Assembly: GCF_963422545.1 (NCBI RefSeq)
Contig: NZ_OY730261.1
Location: 62,001-126,000, forward strand
Source of the DNA: an uncultured Flavobacterium sp.
Lineage (GTDB): Bacteria > Bacteroidota > Bacteroidia > Flavobacteriales > Flavobacteriaceae
Direction: 5' to 3'
DNA length: 64,000 nucleotides
The translations under genes were made by a program, and so were the position numbers. Under the pieces are notes generated by a model. The model ran no database searches, was not told where the DNA came from, and saw only the letters and a program-made list of their open reading frames with translations. Positions 43,957 to 52,571 of this stretch are shown piece after piece (positions within the stretch are counted from its first letter, which is position 1; each line of letters starts with the position of its first letter).

Positions 43957-44571
43957 TTAAAGCAGTTTTTGGGTCTTCAAATAATCCATAGCAAATTTAC
44001 CTTCATTAAAAAGTAAATCTAAAACACTTAGATTGTTTATAAAACCGTGTTTATCATCAAAAACCTGAGTGTATTTTTCGAATGAATTAAGATCTTTCTT
44101 TCCGTTTGCCAAAATCCTAAAATCAGTAGTGTTTTCTATTTCATGAAAATATTCAGTGGTTTTACTGAATTCCAGTTTCATGCGTAAACATTTGGTTGTG
44201 ATATCTAAAACTTCCAGGTTTAAGTCCATCAGAAATGTATGTTGTTTTTCGAATACAGGACGAATATCATCTTCAAAAAACTCAAAAAAAGGAGAACTTC
44301 TATAAGCAGCTTCCAATGATTTGAAATGCTGTTTTTGCCAGTCAAATTCATTTTCGATTAAAACATCTTTAGTTTTCTGATGTGCAGATTTTGAATGTTT
44401 AACCGGAATATTTAATAATTGAATCCCATTAGGACTATAGATATACGTACGATTCCTATTAGTCTGTTTCTGAAAATTATCTTCCATTTCAAAAGTAATA
44501 TTTTCAGATTGAGCCATAACTGCAAAGTGGCTTATCGAAGGAAAATAGGTAGGAAGTATTAAAGAGTTCAT
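43957..44571 (-). CDS. WbqC-family protein
   Basis: A 204-residue soluble protein of the WbqC-like family (named after an O-antigen cluster gene). The family features are the opening LILPTYFPSISHFA, the NRTYIYSPNGIQLLNIPV strand-loop region and the aromatic SPFFEFFEDDI. Function is not established; roles in sugar or cell-envelope assembly have been suggested from context. In flavobacteria it often lies next to lepB as here, 86 bp upstream of an inverted repeat and the signal peptidase gene. Confidence 0.85.
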   Translation of the reverse strand: MNSLILPTYFPSISHFAVMAQSENITFEMEDNFQKQTNRNRTYIYSPNGIQLLNIPVKHSKSAHQKTKDVLIENEFDWQKQHFKSLEAAYRSSPFFEFFEDDIRPVFEKQHTFLMDLNLEVLDITTKCLRMKLEFSKTTEYFHEIENTTDFRILANGKKDLNSFEKYTQVFDDKHGFINNLSVLDLLFNEGKFAMDYLKTQKLL

Positions 44572-44590
44572 TTGATTTTTGTTTAATCGG

Positions 44591-44634
44591 TAAATCGTTT
44601 AACCGTACTTTTTGAGATACGATTAAACGATTTA
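44591..44634. repeat. Inverted repeat TAAATCGTTTAA / TTAAACGATTTA
   Basis: Perfect 12-bp arms at 44591-44602 and 44623-44634 lie between lepB and the WbqC gene. It is related to the 634-681 element. Confidence 0.75.
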
Positions 44635-44657
44635 TCAGTTCAACGAATTAACGTTTT

Positions 44658-46214
44658 TTATGCTTTTTTTTCTTTTCTTTTTCTCCAGAAATAATCTCCA
44701 ACAAAATAGGCTGCAAGAATAAATAAGAAATATTTAAAGTAAGATTGTGGTTGTCCTTCACCATCAACTGTAGTAAATACTCTGCTCCAACGAATTTTAT
44801 TGATTCCTTTTCCGTTAGTATCCCAACTCATCCAGATAAAAACCGGTTTCCCTACGATATGATTTTCAGGAACGTAACCCCAGTAACGACTATCTTCAGA
44901 GTTGTGACGATTGTCTCCCATCATCCAGTAATAGTTTTGTTTGAAGGTATAAGTTGTTGTTGGTTTTCCGTTTATGATAAATTTAGAACCATCCAATTGC
45001 AATGTGTTTCCTTCATAATTCGTAATGATTTCTTTGTAAAAAGGCAAAGATTCATTTGTCAGAGCAACCGTTTTCCCAGCTTCCGGAATATAAATTGGAC
45101 CAAAATTATCCTGATTCCATTTGTTGATATGAGGGAAAATTGAATTGTCGTTTCCTCTTTGAATTTGTCTTATTACACCAGTTACGCCTGGAGTATTTTT
45201 AAATCTTTCTGCACTTGCTTCTGTTAAAGCTCTGAAGTAAAGCGTATCTCTTTTTTGTTCATCTTTAAAATAAGCACCATCCGTAATATCTAGCTCTTTT
45301 AGTAAAGATTCAAAATCGATAGGAGTTTTTCCGTCTAAGGCAATTGCATAAGAATATTGAGGTTTAGCACGTTCCGGTAAAACTAATTTTTTTCCGTTGA
45401 TAAAAACAAAACCATCTTTAATAGATAAACTATCTCCCGGAATACCAACACATCTTTTTACGTAGTTTGATCTTTTGTCAATTGGTTTTATGACACCAGG
45501 TCTTCCTTTTGGTTCATAAAAATAATGTACAGTATCAACGGGCCAGTTAAAAACAACAATATCAGTTCGTTTGATTTTTTCTAAAGCAGGCAATCTAAAA
45601 TAAGGTAATTGTGGCCAGCTTAAATATGATTTACGTTTTGTTAGCGGGATAGAGTCATGAACCATTGGTAATGCAATAGTTGTCATAGGTACTCTAGGGC
45701 CGTAGTTTACTTTACTAACAAATAGAAAGTCTCCAATTAGTAATGATTTTTCTAACGATGCAGTTGGAATTGTATAAGGTTGTACCACATAAGTATGCAC
45801 TAATGTTGCAACGATAACAGCAAAAAGCAATGAACTTATAGTATCTGCGGTTTTGTTCTCCGGAGTTAATTTACGATTTGCATTGTGCTCTAATTTTTGA
45901 GTATAGCTAACATAATAAATATAAAAGCCAAGAGTAAAAATTCCTAAAACTGTATCTAAAGTAGATTTTTTTCCAAACGTTCTTAAAGTCTCTACCCAAA
46001 CAACCGGAAACATAATCAAGTTAATAATCGGAATGAAAAGTAAAATTGTCCACCAGGTTGGTCGGCCAATTATTTTCATTAAAACTATTGAATTATAAAC
46101 CGGAATTGCAGCTTCCCAGGCTTTTCTTCCTGCTGCGATGTACATTTTCCAAGTTCCGATGAAGTGAATAACCTGAACCCCTAAGAAAAAAACAAACCAA
46201 AAATATAGCGTCAT
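44658..46214 (-). CDS. lepB: Signal peptidase I with N-terminal DUF5684 membrane domain
   Basis: Cleaves signal peptides from exported proteins at the outer face of the inner membrane. The N-terminal 110 residues form three membrane spans of the DUF5684 type (GRKAWEAAIPVYNSIVLMK). The S26 domain has the nucleophile Ser in IPTASLEKSL, the catalytic Lys in NYVKRCVGIPGD, and the late GDNRHNSEDSRYWG motif. At 518 residues it is much longer than E. coli LepB, because of the extra domain and insertions; this is usual in Bacteroidota. It is followed on the same strand by the WbqC gene and preceded by dapB. Confidence 0.94.
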   Translation of the reverse strand: MTLYFWFVFFLGVQVIHFIGTWKMYIAAGRKAWEAAIPVYNSIVLMKIIGRPTWWTILLFIPIINLIMFPVVWVETLRTFGKKSTLDTVLGIFTLGFYIYYVSYTQKLEHNANRKLTPENKTADTISSLLFAVIVATLVHTYVVQPYTIPTASLEKSLLIGDFLFVSKVNYGPRVPMTTIALPMVHDSIPLTKRKSYLSWPQLPYFRLPALEKIKRTDIVVFNWPVDTVHYFYEPKGRPGVIKPIDKRSNYVKRCVGIPGDSLSIKDGFVFINGKKLVLPERAKPQYSYAIALDGKTPIDFESLLKELDITDGAYFKDEQKRDTLYFRALTEASAERFKNTPGVTGVIRQIQRGNDNSIFPHINKWNQDNFGPIYIPEAGKTVALTNESLPFYKEIITNYEGNTLQLDGSKFIINGKPTTTYTFKQNYYWMMGDNRHNSEDSRYWGYVPENHIVGKPVFIWMSWDTNGKGINKIRWSRVFTTVDGEGQPQSYFKYFLFILAAYFVGDYFWRKRKEKKA

Positions 46215-46236
46215 GATATTGTGTTTAAAGTTTTAG

Positions 46237-46270
46237 GATTAAGGCTTTAAGCTGAAGTTTTGCCTTAATC
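46237..46270. repeat. Inverted repeat GATTAAGGC / GCCTTAATC
   Basis: 9-bp arms at 46237-46245 and 46262-46270 lie in the dapB-lepB gap. It is distantly like the 44591 element. Confidence 0.6.
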
Positions 46271-46281
46271 GTTAAATCTGT

Positions 46282-46983
46282 TTATTTTAAGTTTAATACG
46301 TCTTTCATGTTATAAATACCAGTTTTACCGGCAAGCCATTCTGCAGCAATAACGGCGCCAAGAGCAAAACCTTCGCGATTGTGAGCAGTATGTTTTAATT
46401 CAATACTGTCTACAATTGAATCGTATGTAACGGTGTGCGTTCCCGGAACATCTCCAATTCTTTTAGCTTCAATATGAATTTCGTTGTTCTTTGCTTCTTC
46501 TAAAGTCCAATTAGCATAATTACTGTTTTCAATAACACCTTTAGCTAATGAAATTGCAGTTCCGCTCGGAGCATCTAATTTTTGTGTATGATGAATCTCT
46601 TCCATCGTAACTTTGTACGAATCAAATTGTGCCATTATTTTGGCTAAATATTCATTTAATTCGAAGAAGATGTTTACGCCTAAGCTAAAGTTTGAACTTG
46701 AAATGAATCCACCCTTTTTTTCATTACAAAGTGCTACCATTTCATCAAAATGTTCCAACCATCCAGTTGTTCCTGAAACAACAGGAACATTAGCATGAAA
46801 ACAATTTGATATATTATCAACAGCGGCAGTAGGAACGCTAAAATCGATAGCAACATCAGCTGCAGAAAGTCCGTCGTATGTGTTATGCTCGTCTTTCTTT
46901 AAAACAATTTCATGACCTCTTTCTAAAGCAATTCGTTCAATTACTTTACCCATTTTTCCGTATCCTAAAAGCGCAATTTTCAT
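46282..46983 (-). CDS. dapB: 4-hydroxy-tetrahydrodipicolinate reductase
   Basis: NAD(P)H-dependent reduction in lysine and diaminopimelate synthesis. The N-terminal Rossmann motif is GYGKMGKVIE, and the active site is EEIHHTQKLDAPSGTA with the catalytic His pair and the Lys that binds substrate. The GTTGW motif after VPVVSGTTGWL and the C-terminal EGFALGAVIAAEW are also typical. Length of 233 residues is slightly short but normal for Bacteroidota. It sits between lepB and a DUF5683 gene in a conserved order. Confidence 0.96.
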   Translation of the reverse strand: MKIALLGYGKMGKVIERIALERGHEIVLKKDEHNTYDGLSAADVAIDFSVPTAAVDNISNCFHANVPVVSGTTGWLEHFDEMVALCNEKKGGFISSSNFSLGVNIFFELNEYLAKIMAQFDSYKVTMEEIHHTQKLDAPSGTAISLAKGVIENSNYANWTLEEAKNNEIHIEAKRIGDVPGTHTVTYDSIVDSIELKHTAHNREGFALGAVIAAEWLAGKTGIYNMKDVLNLK

Positions 46984-47020
46984 TTTGTATATTTTTTGAA
47001 TTTTAAATAATCGAAGTTAT

Positions 47021-47581
47021 TTAAAATTGGTAATTAAAAGTTAGTCCAACATTCGGTCTAAAAGTTACATCGTTGGGATAAATTTCCGGACGCATTGATA
47101 ATCTTTCGTTCACATTGAATTGGATTAAAGCTGCATCAACGTTGGCGTCTATAATGTTTAAAACATAAAAGCCGACAACAAATAAGGCAGATAAATCTCT
47201 GTTTCGCTGATAGAATTTTTGTCCGGCAATAAGGCGGCTGTCATCTAAAAACTTGTAATTATCGTCATTGTAGCCTTCTAATCTTCGTTTGTAGGCATTG
47301 CGATAATCATGGTATTTTTTATTGTTATCAAGATAAAAGTATAAACTGGTACCAATTGCTCCATAAACAAGTGGAATTTTCCAGTATTTTTTATTGTATG
47401 CTTGACCTAAACCGGGCAAAATTGCCGAATAAAATGCAGCTTTTGCTGGAGTAAGCGGGTTTATTTCTTCTAACTTAGTAGTGTCTTTAGCGACCAAAAC
47501 CGTTTCTTTTTTTGCCTGAGCAAAAAGAGAGACGGTTCCTATAAGAAAGAACAAGAGACTAATGGGGACAATCTTATTCAC
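47021..47581 (-). CDS. DUF5683 domain envelope protein
   Basis: A 186-residue protein with an N-terminal signal peptide (LFFLIGTVSLFAQ). The central part, NPLTPAKAAFYSAILPGLGQAYNKKYWKIP (core SAILPGLGQAYNKKYWK), is the DUF5683 signature with a membrane-associated helix. The start codon is GTG at 47581, overlapping the parB stop by 1 bp, so translation is probably coupled to parB. The role is unknown. Its fixed place between parB and dapB in flavobacteria is the main clue. Confidence 0.88.
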   Translation of the reverse strand: MNKIVPISLLFFLIGTVSLFAQAKKETVLVAKDTTKLEEINPLTPAKAAFYSAILPGLGQAYNKKYWKIPLVYGAIGTSLYFYLDNNKKYHDYRNAYKRRLEGYNDDNYKFLDDSRLIAGQKFYQRNRDLSALFVVGFYVLNIIDANVDAALIQFNVNERLSMRPEIYPNDVTFRPNVGLTFNYQF

Positions 47582-48483
47582 TATCCGTTTATTAATTTTA
47601 TAATTCTATTAAAGTCGGCTTCAGAATTAAAAGGAATTGTAATTTTTCCTTTTCCGTTACCTGCAACCTTTACATCAACTTTTGCACCAAAATAGTCATT
47701 GAAAGTATTTTTTTGTGTTTCTTTAACTACAAATGAAGAGTCTGGTTTTGGTTTTCCTTCCTCTTTTGGTTTTAAGCTTTCGTGATAATTTTTTACCAAT
47801 GTTTCTGTTTCACGAACAGAAAGGTTTTGGCTTACGATTTTTTGGTAGATATCAGTCTGAACGTCTAAATCCTCAATATTGATAATTGCTCTACCGTGAC
47901 CCATGCTGATAAAACCATCACGAATACCAGTTTGAATAATTGGATCCAGTTTTAAAAGACGTAAATAATTGGCAATTGTAGAACGTTTTTTTCCAACGCG
48001 CTCACTCATTTGTTCCTGCGTTAATTGAATTTCGTCAATTAAACGTTGGTAAGATAATGCAATCTCAATTGGATCTAAATCATGACGTTGAATGTTTTCA
48101 ACCAAAGCCATAACTAAAGACTCATTGTCATTGGCAATACGAATATAAGCCGGAACATGAGTTAAGCCAACTAAAGTCGAAGCACGTAAACGACGCTCTC
48201 CCGAAATTAATTGGTATTTGTTGAAGTCTAATTTTCGAACAGTTATAGGTTGAATTACGCCAAGTTCTTTAATAGAAGTAGCTAATTCACGTAATGATTC
48301 TTCATTAAAATTGCTTCTAGGCTGAAACGGATTTATTTCGATAGCACTTATTTCAAGCTCTATGATGTTTCCAACAACTTTGTCAGCATTTTTATCTTCT
48401 ACTGATGTAATGTCGTTTTCCGGATCTTTTAATAATGCTGATAATCCTCTTCCTAAGGCTTGTTTTTTAATTGCTTTTGTCAT
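47581..48483 (-). CDS. parB: Chromosome partitioning protein ParB
   Basis: A parS-binding CTPase clamp that partners ParA in chromosome segregation. The N-terminal ALGRGLSALL is the ParA-interacting motif. The CTP-binding GERRLRAS and the ENIQRHDLDPIE motifs follow, then the helix-turn-helix (TQEQMSERVGKKRSTIANYLRLL) and the C-terminal dimerisation region. Length of 300 residues is normal. It lies 5 bp after parA and overlaps the DUF5683 gene start by 1 bp. Confidence 0.96.
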   Translation of the reverse strand: MTKAIKKQALGRGLSALLKDPENDITSVEDKNADKVVGNIIELEISAIEINPFQPRSNFNEESLRELATSIKELGVIQPITVRKLDFNKYQLISGERRLRASTLVGLTHVPAYIRIANDNESLVMALVENIQRHDLDPIEIALSYQRLIDEIQLTQEQMSERVGKKRSTIANYLRLLKLDPIIQTGIRDGFISMGHGRAIINIEDLDVQTDIYQKIVSQNLSVRETETLVKNYHESLKPKEEGKPKPDSSFVVKETQKNTFNDYFGAKVDVKVAGNGKGKITIPFNSEADFNRIIKLING

Positions 48484-48488
48484 AAAAA

Positions 48489-49256
48489 CTATTTACTGTT
48501 TTTCTTTATAATTTCTTGAGCTAAATTAATGTAATTAACTGCTCCTTTGCTGGTTGCGTCATAGTTAATGATGCTTTCGCCAAAACTTGGAGCTTCACTC
48601 AATTTTACATTTCGCTGAATTACGGTATCAAAAACCATATCGTTAAAGTGTTTTTGAACCTCTTCAACAACCTGATTTGATAAACGCAATCTTGAATCGT
48701 ACATCGTTAGTAATAAACCTTCGATATCAAGATCCGGATTGTGTATTTTTTGTATACTTTTTATAGTATTCAATAGTTTTCCAAGACCTTCAAGTGCAAA
48801 ATATTCACATTGAATAGGAATAACTACAGAATCAGCCGCAGTTAAAGCATTTAAGGTTAATAAACCTAACGAAGGTGCACAGTCGATAATGATGTAATCA
48901 TATTCGTCTTTCACACTTTCTAATGCTTTTTTAAGCATATACTCTCTATTTTCTTTATCAACCAATTCGATTTCAATGGCAACAAGGTCAATATGAGCAG
49001 GGATCACATCAACATTTGGCGCTGAACATTTAACAACGGTTTCTTTTGGTGTATGACTATGTTCAAGTATTTGGTAAGTACCAATTTCTACAGATTCAAC
49101 ATCAATCCCAAGGCCAGAAGTGGCATTTGCTTGAGGATCAGCATCTATCAATAATACTTTCTTTTCTAAAACACCTAATGAGGCTGCAAGATTTACTGAT
49201 GTAGTAGTCTTTCCAACGCCTCCTTTTTGATTAGCAATCGCAATGATTTTGCCCAT
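48489..49256 (-). CDS. parA: Chromosome partitioning ATPase ParA
   Basis: A deviant Walker-type ATPase (Soj/ParA) that drives origin segregation with ParB. The deviant Walker A KGGVGKTT is at residues 10-17, followed by the DADPQANAT switch and the DYIIIDCAPSLG Walker B. Length of 255 residues is typical of chromosomal ParA without an N-terminal DNA-binding domain. The pair parA-parB leads a cluster that continues with DUF5683, dapB and lepB, all on the minus strand with short gaps. Confidence 0.96.
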   Translation of the reverse strand: MGKIIAIANQKGGVGKTTTSVNLAASLGVLEKKVLLIDADPQANATSGLGIDVESVEIGTYQILEHSHTPKETVVKCSAPNVDVIPAHIDLVAIEIELVDKENREYMLKKALESVKDEYDYIIIDCAPSLGLLTLNALTAADSVVIPIQCEYFALEGLGKLLNTIKSIQKIHNPDLDIEGLLLTMYDSRLRLSNQVVEEVQKHFNDMVFDTVIQRNVKLSEAPSFGESIINYDATSKGAVNYINLAQEIIKKNSK

Positions 49257-49558
49257 TTATTTTCTGAATTTTGAACCGTAAAAATACAATTATTTATGGT
49301 TTTTGAAAATCTATTTTGTTAACATTTGCTAAACTTTGGGAAGCCTTTGTTTTGTGCATGTTTAATAGAATTTATTTTTTTGGAATAGGTATAAACAAAT
49401 CCGAAAATTCCCGCTATTTAATCTCTGAATAACTTTTATAATGAAATAAAATTATAAAACCTTCTATTCTTGGGATTATCGAATAATGTGGATTGTAAAT
49501 ATTAGGTCCGATATTGAGGAATAAAAATATGTATTTGTAATTTTCTAATAGAGAACCT
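49257..49558. other. Upstream region of parA, no gene seen
   Basis: 302 bp of AT-rich DNA between parA and the end of the RlpA-like gene. It should contain the parA promoter. I see no convincing hairpin, RNA gene or parS site in it. Confidence 0.5.
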
Positions 49559-49960
49559 TTAATTTTCTAAAATCTCAATTCTTACATACATTAATCCGCT
49601 TTTTTTATTTGAAGTGATATCCATAAAGGCTTTTTTACTTAGATCAATTTCTCTTCCTTTAACAAAAGGGCCTCTGTCAATTACTTCTACAATAACTGAT
49701 TTGTCGTTTTTTTCGTTTGTGATTTTTAGTTTTGTGCCAAAAGGGAATTTTTTATGAGCAGCAGTCAATTTATTGTTGTCGAATCTTCTGCCGCTTGCTG
49801 TTTTTCTTCCATTAAATTTATTATGGTAATAGGAGGCATGGGCATTTTCTTTGTGTAGTTTTAATTTTTCAATCTTAACATCTTCATTGCATACTTGGTT
49901 TTCTTGCGCTGTAGTTGTTGCAGCAATAAAAAAGACAATATATACTAATAATTTCTTCAT
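49559..49960 (-). CDS. RlpA-like septal ring lytic transglycosylase-family protein
   Basis: A 133-residue exported protein: signal peptide (to about residue 18, TTTAQ) plus a double-psi beta-barrel. The family core is ASYYHNKFNGRKTASGRRFD, then LTAAHKKFPFGTKLKIT, and DRGPFVKGREIDLSKKAF with the catalytic-type Asp of RlpA. It is a minimal version with no SPOR domain, so septal targeting is not assured. It stands alone, with the tRNA-like array starting about 80 bp upstream of its start codon. Confidence 0.9.
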   Translation of the reverse strand: MKKLLVYIVFFIAATTTAQENQVCNEDVKIEKLKLHKENAHASYYHNKFNGRKTASGRRFDNNKLTAAHKKFPFGTKLKITNEKNDKSVIVEVIDRGPFVKGREIDLSKKAFMDITSNKKSGLMYVRIEILEN

Positions 49961-50036
49961 TTTCTAAAATTTCTAATTTTGGCAAAAGAAGTTTATTTGA
50001 AGAAAGTCGTCTTGTTTTATAGGCCATATTTATAAC

Positions 50037-52320
50037 ATGAAAGGACTTTTTTGAGGTAACAGGATTTGAATCCGCGATCTTCCCGATTTTCAATCGGGAC
50101 GCGATAACCGTTCTATTTTATTTTAGTTTAAAGCAAAAAAAAAGTCTTCTCAAAAAAATGAAAAGACTTTTGTCGGGGTGGCAGGATTCGAACCTGCGGC
50201 CTTCCCGATTTTCAGTCGGGACGTGATAATCGTTCTATTTTAGTTTAAAGCAAAAAAAAAGTCTTCTCAAAAAAATGAAAAGACTTTTGTCGGGGTGGCA
50301 GGATTCGAACCTGCGGCCTTCCCGATTTTCAGTCGGGACGTGATAATCGTTCTATTTTAGTTTAAAGCAAAAAAAAAGTCTTCTCAAAAAAATGAAAAGA
50401 CTTTTGTCGGGGTGGCAGGATTCGAACCTGCAGTCTTCCCGATTTTCAATCGGGACGTGATAACCGTTCTATTTTATTTTAGTTTAAAGCAAAAAAAAAA
50501 ATTCTTCTCAAAAAAATGAAAAGACTTTTGTCGGGGTGGCAGGATTCGAACCTGCGATCTTCCCGATTTTTAATCGGGACGCGATAACCGTTCTACGTTT
50601 TAGTTTAAAGCAAAAAAAAAAGTCTTCTCAAAAAAATGAAAAGACTTTTGTCGGGGTGGCAGGATTCGAACCTGCAGTCTTCCCGATTTTCAATCGGGAC
50701 GCGATAACCGTTCTATATTTAGTTTAAAGCAAAAAAAAAGTCTTCTCAAATAAATGAAAAGACTTTTGTCGGGGTGGCAGGATTTGAACCTGCGGCCTTC
50801 CCGATTTTCAATCGGGACGCGATAACCGTTCTATTTTAGTTTAAAGCAAAAAAAAAGTCTTCTCAAATAAATGAAAAGACTTTTGTCGGGGTGGCAGGAT
50901 TCGAACCTGCGATCTTCCCGATTTTTAATCGGGACGCGATAACCGTTCTATATTTAGTTTAAAGCAAAAAAAAAGTCTTCTCAAAAAAATGAAAAGACTT
51001 TTGTCGGGGTGGCAGGATTCGAACCTGCAGTCTTCCCGATTTTCAATCGGGACGCGATAACCGTTCTATATTTAGTTTAAAGCAAAAAAAAAGTCTTCTC
51101 AAAAAAATGAAAAGACTTTTGTCGGGGTGGCAGGATTCGAACCTGAGGCCTTCCCGATTTTCAATCGGGACGTGATAATCGTTCTATTTTTAGTTTAAAG
51201 CAAAAAAAAGTCTTCTCAAATAAATGAAAAGACTTTTGTCGGGGTGGCAGGATGCGAAGCTGCAGTCTTCCCGATTTTCAATCGGGACGTGATAACCGTT
51301 CTATGTTTTAGTTTAAAGCAAAAAAAAAGTCTTCTCAAAAAAATGAAAAGACTTTTGTCGGGGTGGCAGGATTCGAAGCTGCAGTCTTCCCGATTTTCAA
51401 TCGGGACGTGATAACCGTTCTGTTTTGTTTCAATTTATAGCAAAAAAAAAGTCTTCTCAAAAAAATGAAAAGACTTTCGTTGGGGTGGAGGGATTCGAAC
51501 CTGCGGCCTTCCCGATTTTCAATCGGGACGTGATAATCGTTCTATTTTTAGTTTAAAGCAAAAAAAAAGTCTTCTCAAATAAATGAAAAGACTTTTGTCG
51601 GGGTGGCAGGATGCGAAGCTGCAGTCTTCCCGATTTTCAATCGGGACGTGATAACCGTTCTATGTTTTAGTTTAAAGCAAAAAAAAAGTCTTCTCAAATA
51701 AATGAAAAGACTTTTGTCGGGGTGGCAGGATGCGAAGCTGCAGTCTTCCCGATTTTCAATCGGGACGTGATAACCGTTCTATGTTTTAGTTTAAAGCAAA
51801 AAAAAGTCTTCTCAAAAAAATGAAAAGACTTTTGTCGGGGTGGAGGGATTCGAACCTGCAGTCTTCCCGATTTTCAATCGGGACGTGATAATCGTTCTAT
51901 TTTTAGTTTAAAGCAAAAAAAAAGTCTTTTCAAATAAATGAAAAGACTTTTGTCGGGGTGGCAGGATTCGAACCTGCGATCTTCCCGATTTTCAATCGGG
52001 ACGCGATAACCGTTCTATTTTATTTTAGTTTAAAGCAAAAAAAAAGTCTTCTCAAATAAATGATAAAGACTTTTGTCGGGGTGGCAGGATTCGAACCTGC
52101 AGTCTTCCCGATTTTCAATCGGGACGTGATAACCGTTCTATTTTATTTTAGTTTAAAGCAAAAAAAAAAGTCTTCTCAAAAAAATGAAAAGACTTTTGTC
52201 GGGGTGGAGGGATTCGAACCTGCAGTCTTCCCGATTTTCAATCGGGACGTGATAACCGTTCTATTTTATTTTAGTCTAAAGCAAAAAAAAAGTCTTTTCA
52301 AATAAATGAAAAGACTTTTG
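50037..52320 (-). repeat. Tandem array of 19 tRNA-Pro-derived pseudo-tRNA/terminator units
   Basis: Units begin (3' acceptor end, plus-strand coordinate) at 50052, 50174, 50291, 50408, 50532, 50652, 50770, 50887, 51005, 51123, 51240, 51359, 51481, 51599, 51718, 51836, 51954, 52077 and 52200, so the period is 117-124 bp. Read on the minus strand, each unit keeps the D-arm 3' side (GATAACCG complement), the T-arm and the 3' acceptor CCACCCCG of the adjacent tRNA-Pro, then an intrinsic terminator on AAAAGTCTT. Each lacks the 5' acceptor strand and D-arm 5' side, replaced by an AT-rich TTTAAACTAAAATAG stretch. The anticodon arm is swapped for CCCGA-loop-TCGGG with a 7-nt loop reading TTGAAAA, CTGAAAA (units 50174, 50291) or TTAAAAA (50532, 50887). 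The leftmost unit is the most decayed. These cannot fold as full tRNAs. Confidence 0.93.
52283..52319 (-). terminator. Intrinsic terminator of tRNA-Pro
   Basis: A perfect 13-bp stem, AAAAGTCTTTTCA (52288-52300) with TGAAAAGACTTTT (52307-52319), has a 6-nt loop. It starts 2 bp after the tRNA 3' end on the minus strand and is followed by a T-run. The same structure recurs in nearly every array unit. Confidence 0.92.
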
Positions 52321-52395
52321 TCGGGGTGGCAGGATTCGAACCTGCGGCCTCCTGCTCCCAAAGCAGGCGCGATAACCGGGCTACGCTACACCCCG
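52321..52395 (-). tRNA. tRNA-Pro (anticodon TGG)
   Basis: Full cloverleaf on the minus strand: acceptor CGGGGTG pairs with CACCCCG, anticodon stem CCTGC/GCAGG encloses loop TTTGGGA with anticodon TGG, and T-arm GCAGG-TTCGAAT-CCTGC is intact. The discriminator base is A and CCA is not encoded. It is divergent from trxB and is the parent of the array of defective copies that follows it. Confidence 0.96.
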
Positions 52396-52540
52396 AAGAT
52401 GTATTTGTTGTAATGCCCGTAAGCGGATGCAAATATAGTAATAAAATTGTTTTACAAAAGAAAAAAATGAAAATAAATAAAACTTATTTCAAGATAGTTA
52501 TTTAGGATTTGTTTTGGGTGTGAATTTTTATAATAAAGTT

Positions 52541-52548
52541 TACATTTG
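52541..52548 (+). promoter_or_regulatory. -7 element TACATTTG of trxB
   Basis: A perfect TAnnTTTG match lies 23 bp before the trxB start. A TTTG at 52513-52516 is 24 bp further upstream, slightly long for a -33 element. Confidence 0.6.
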
Positions 52549-52571
52549 CATCACTAAAAATTATACATACT

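Noticed and set aside
47811..47826. parS-like TGTTTCACG inside parB
   Set aside because: Only the first 9 bases match the TGTTTCACGTGAAACA consensus and the second half does not, so it is probably just coding sequence.
50536..50727. Open frame of 63 codons with repeated GFEPAxFPIFNRD peptides
   Set aside because: It is a translation of the tRNA-derived repeat units, and the peptide repeats because the DNA does. The similar frame at 52060-52305 is rejected for the same reason.
50037..52320. CRISPR array
   Set aside because: The period is 117-124 bp with no unique spacers, units are homologous end to end to a tRNA plus terminator, and no cas genes are near.
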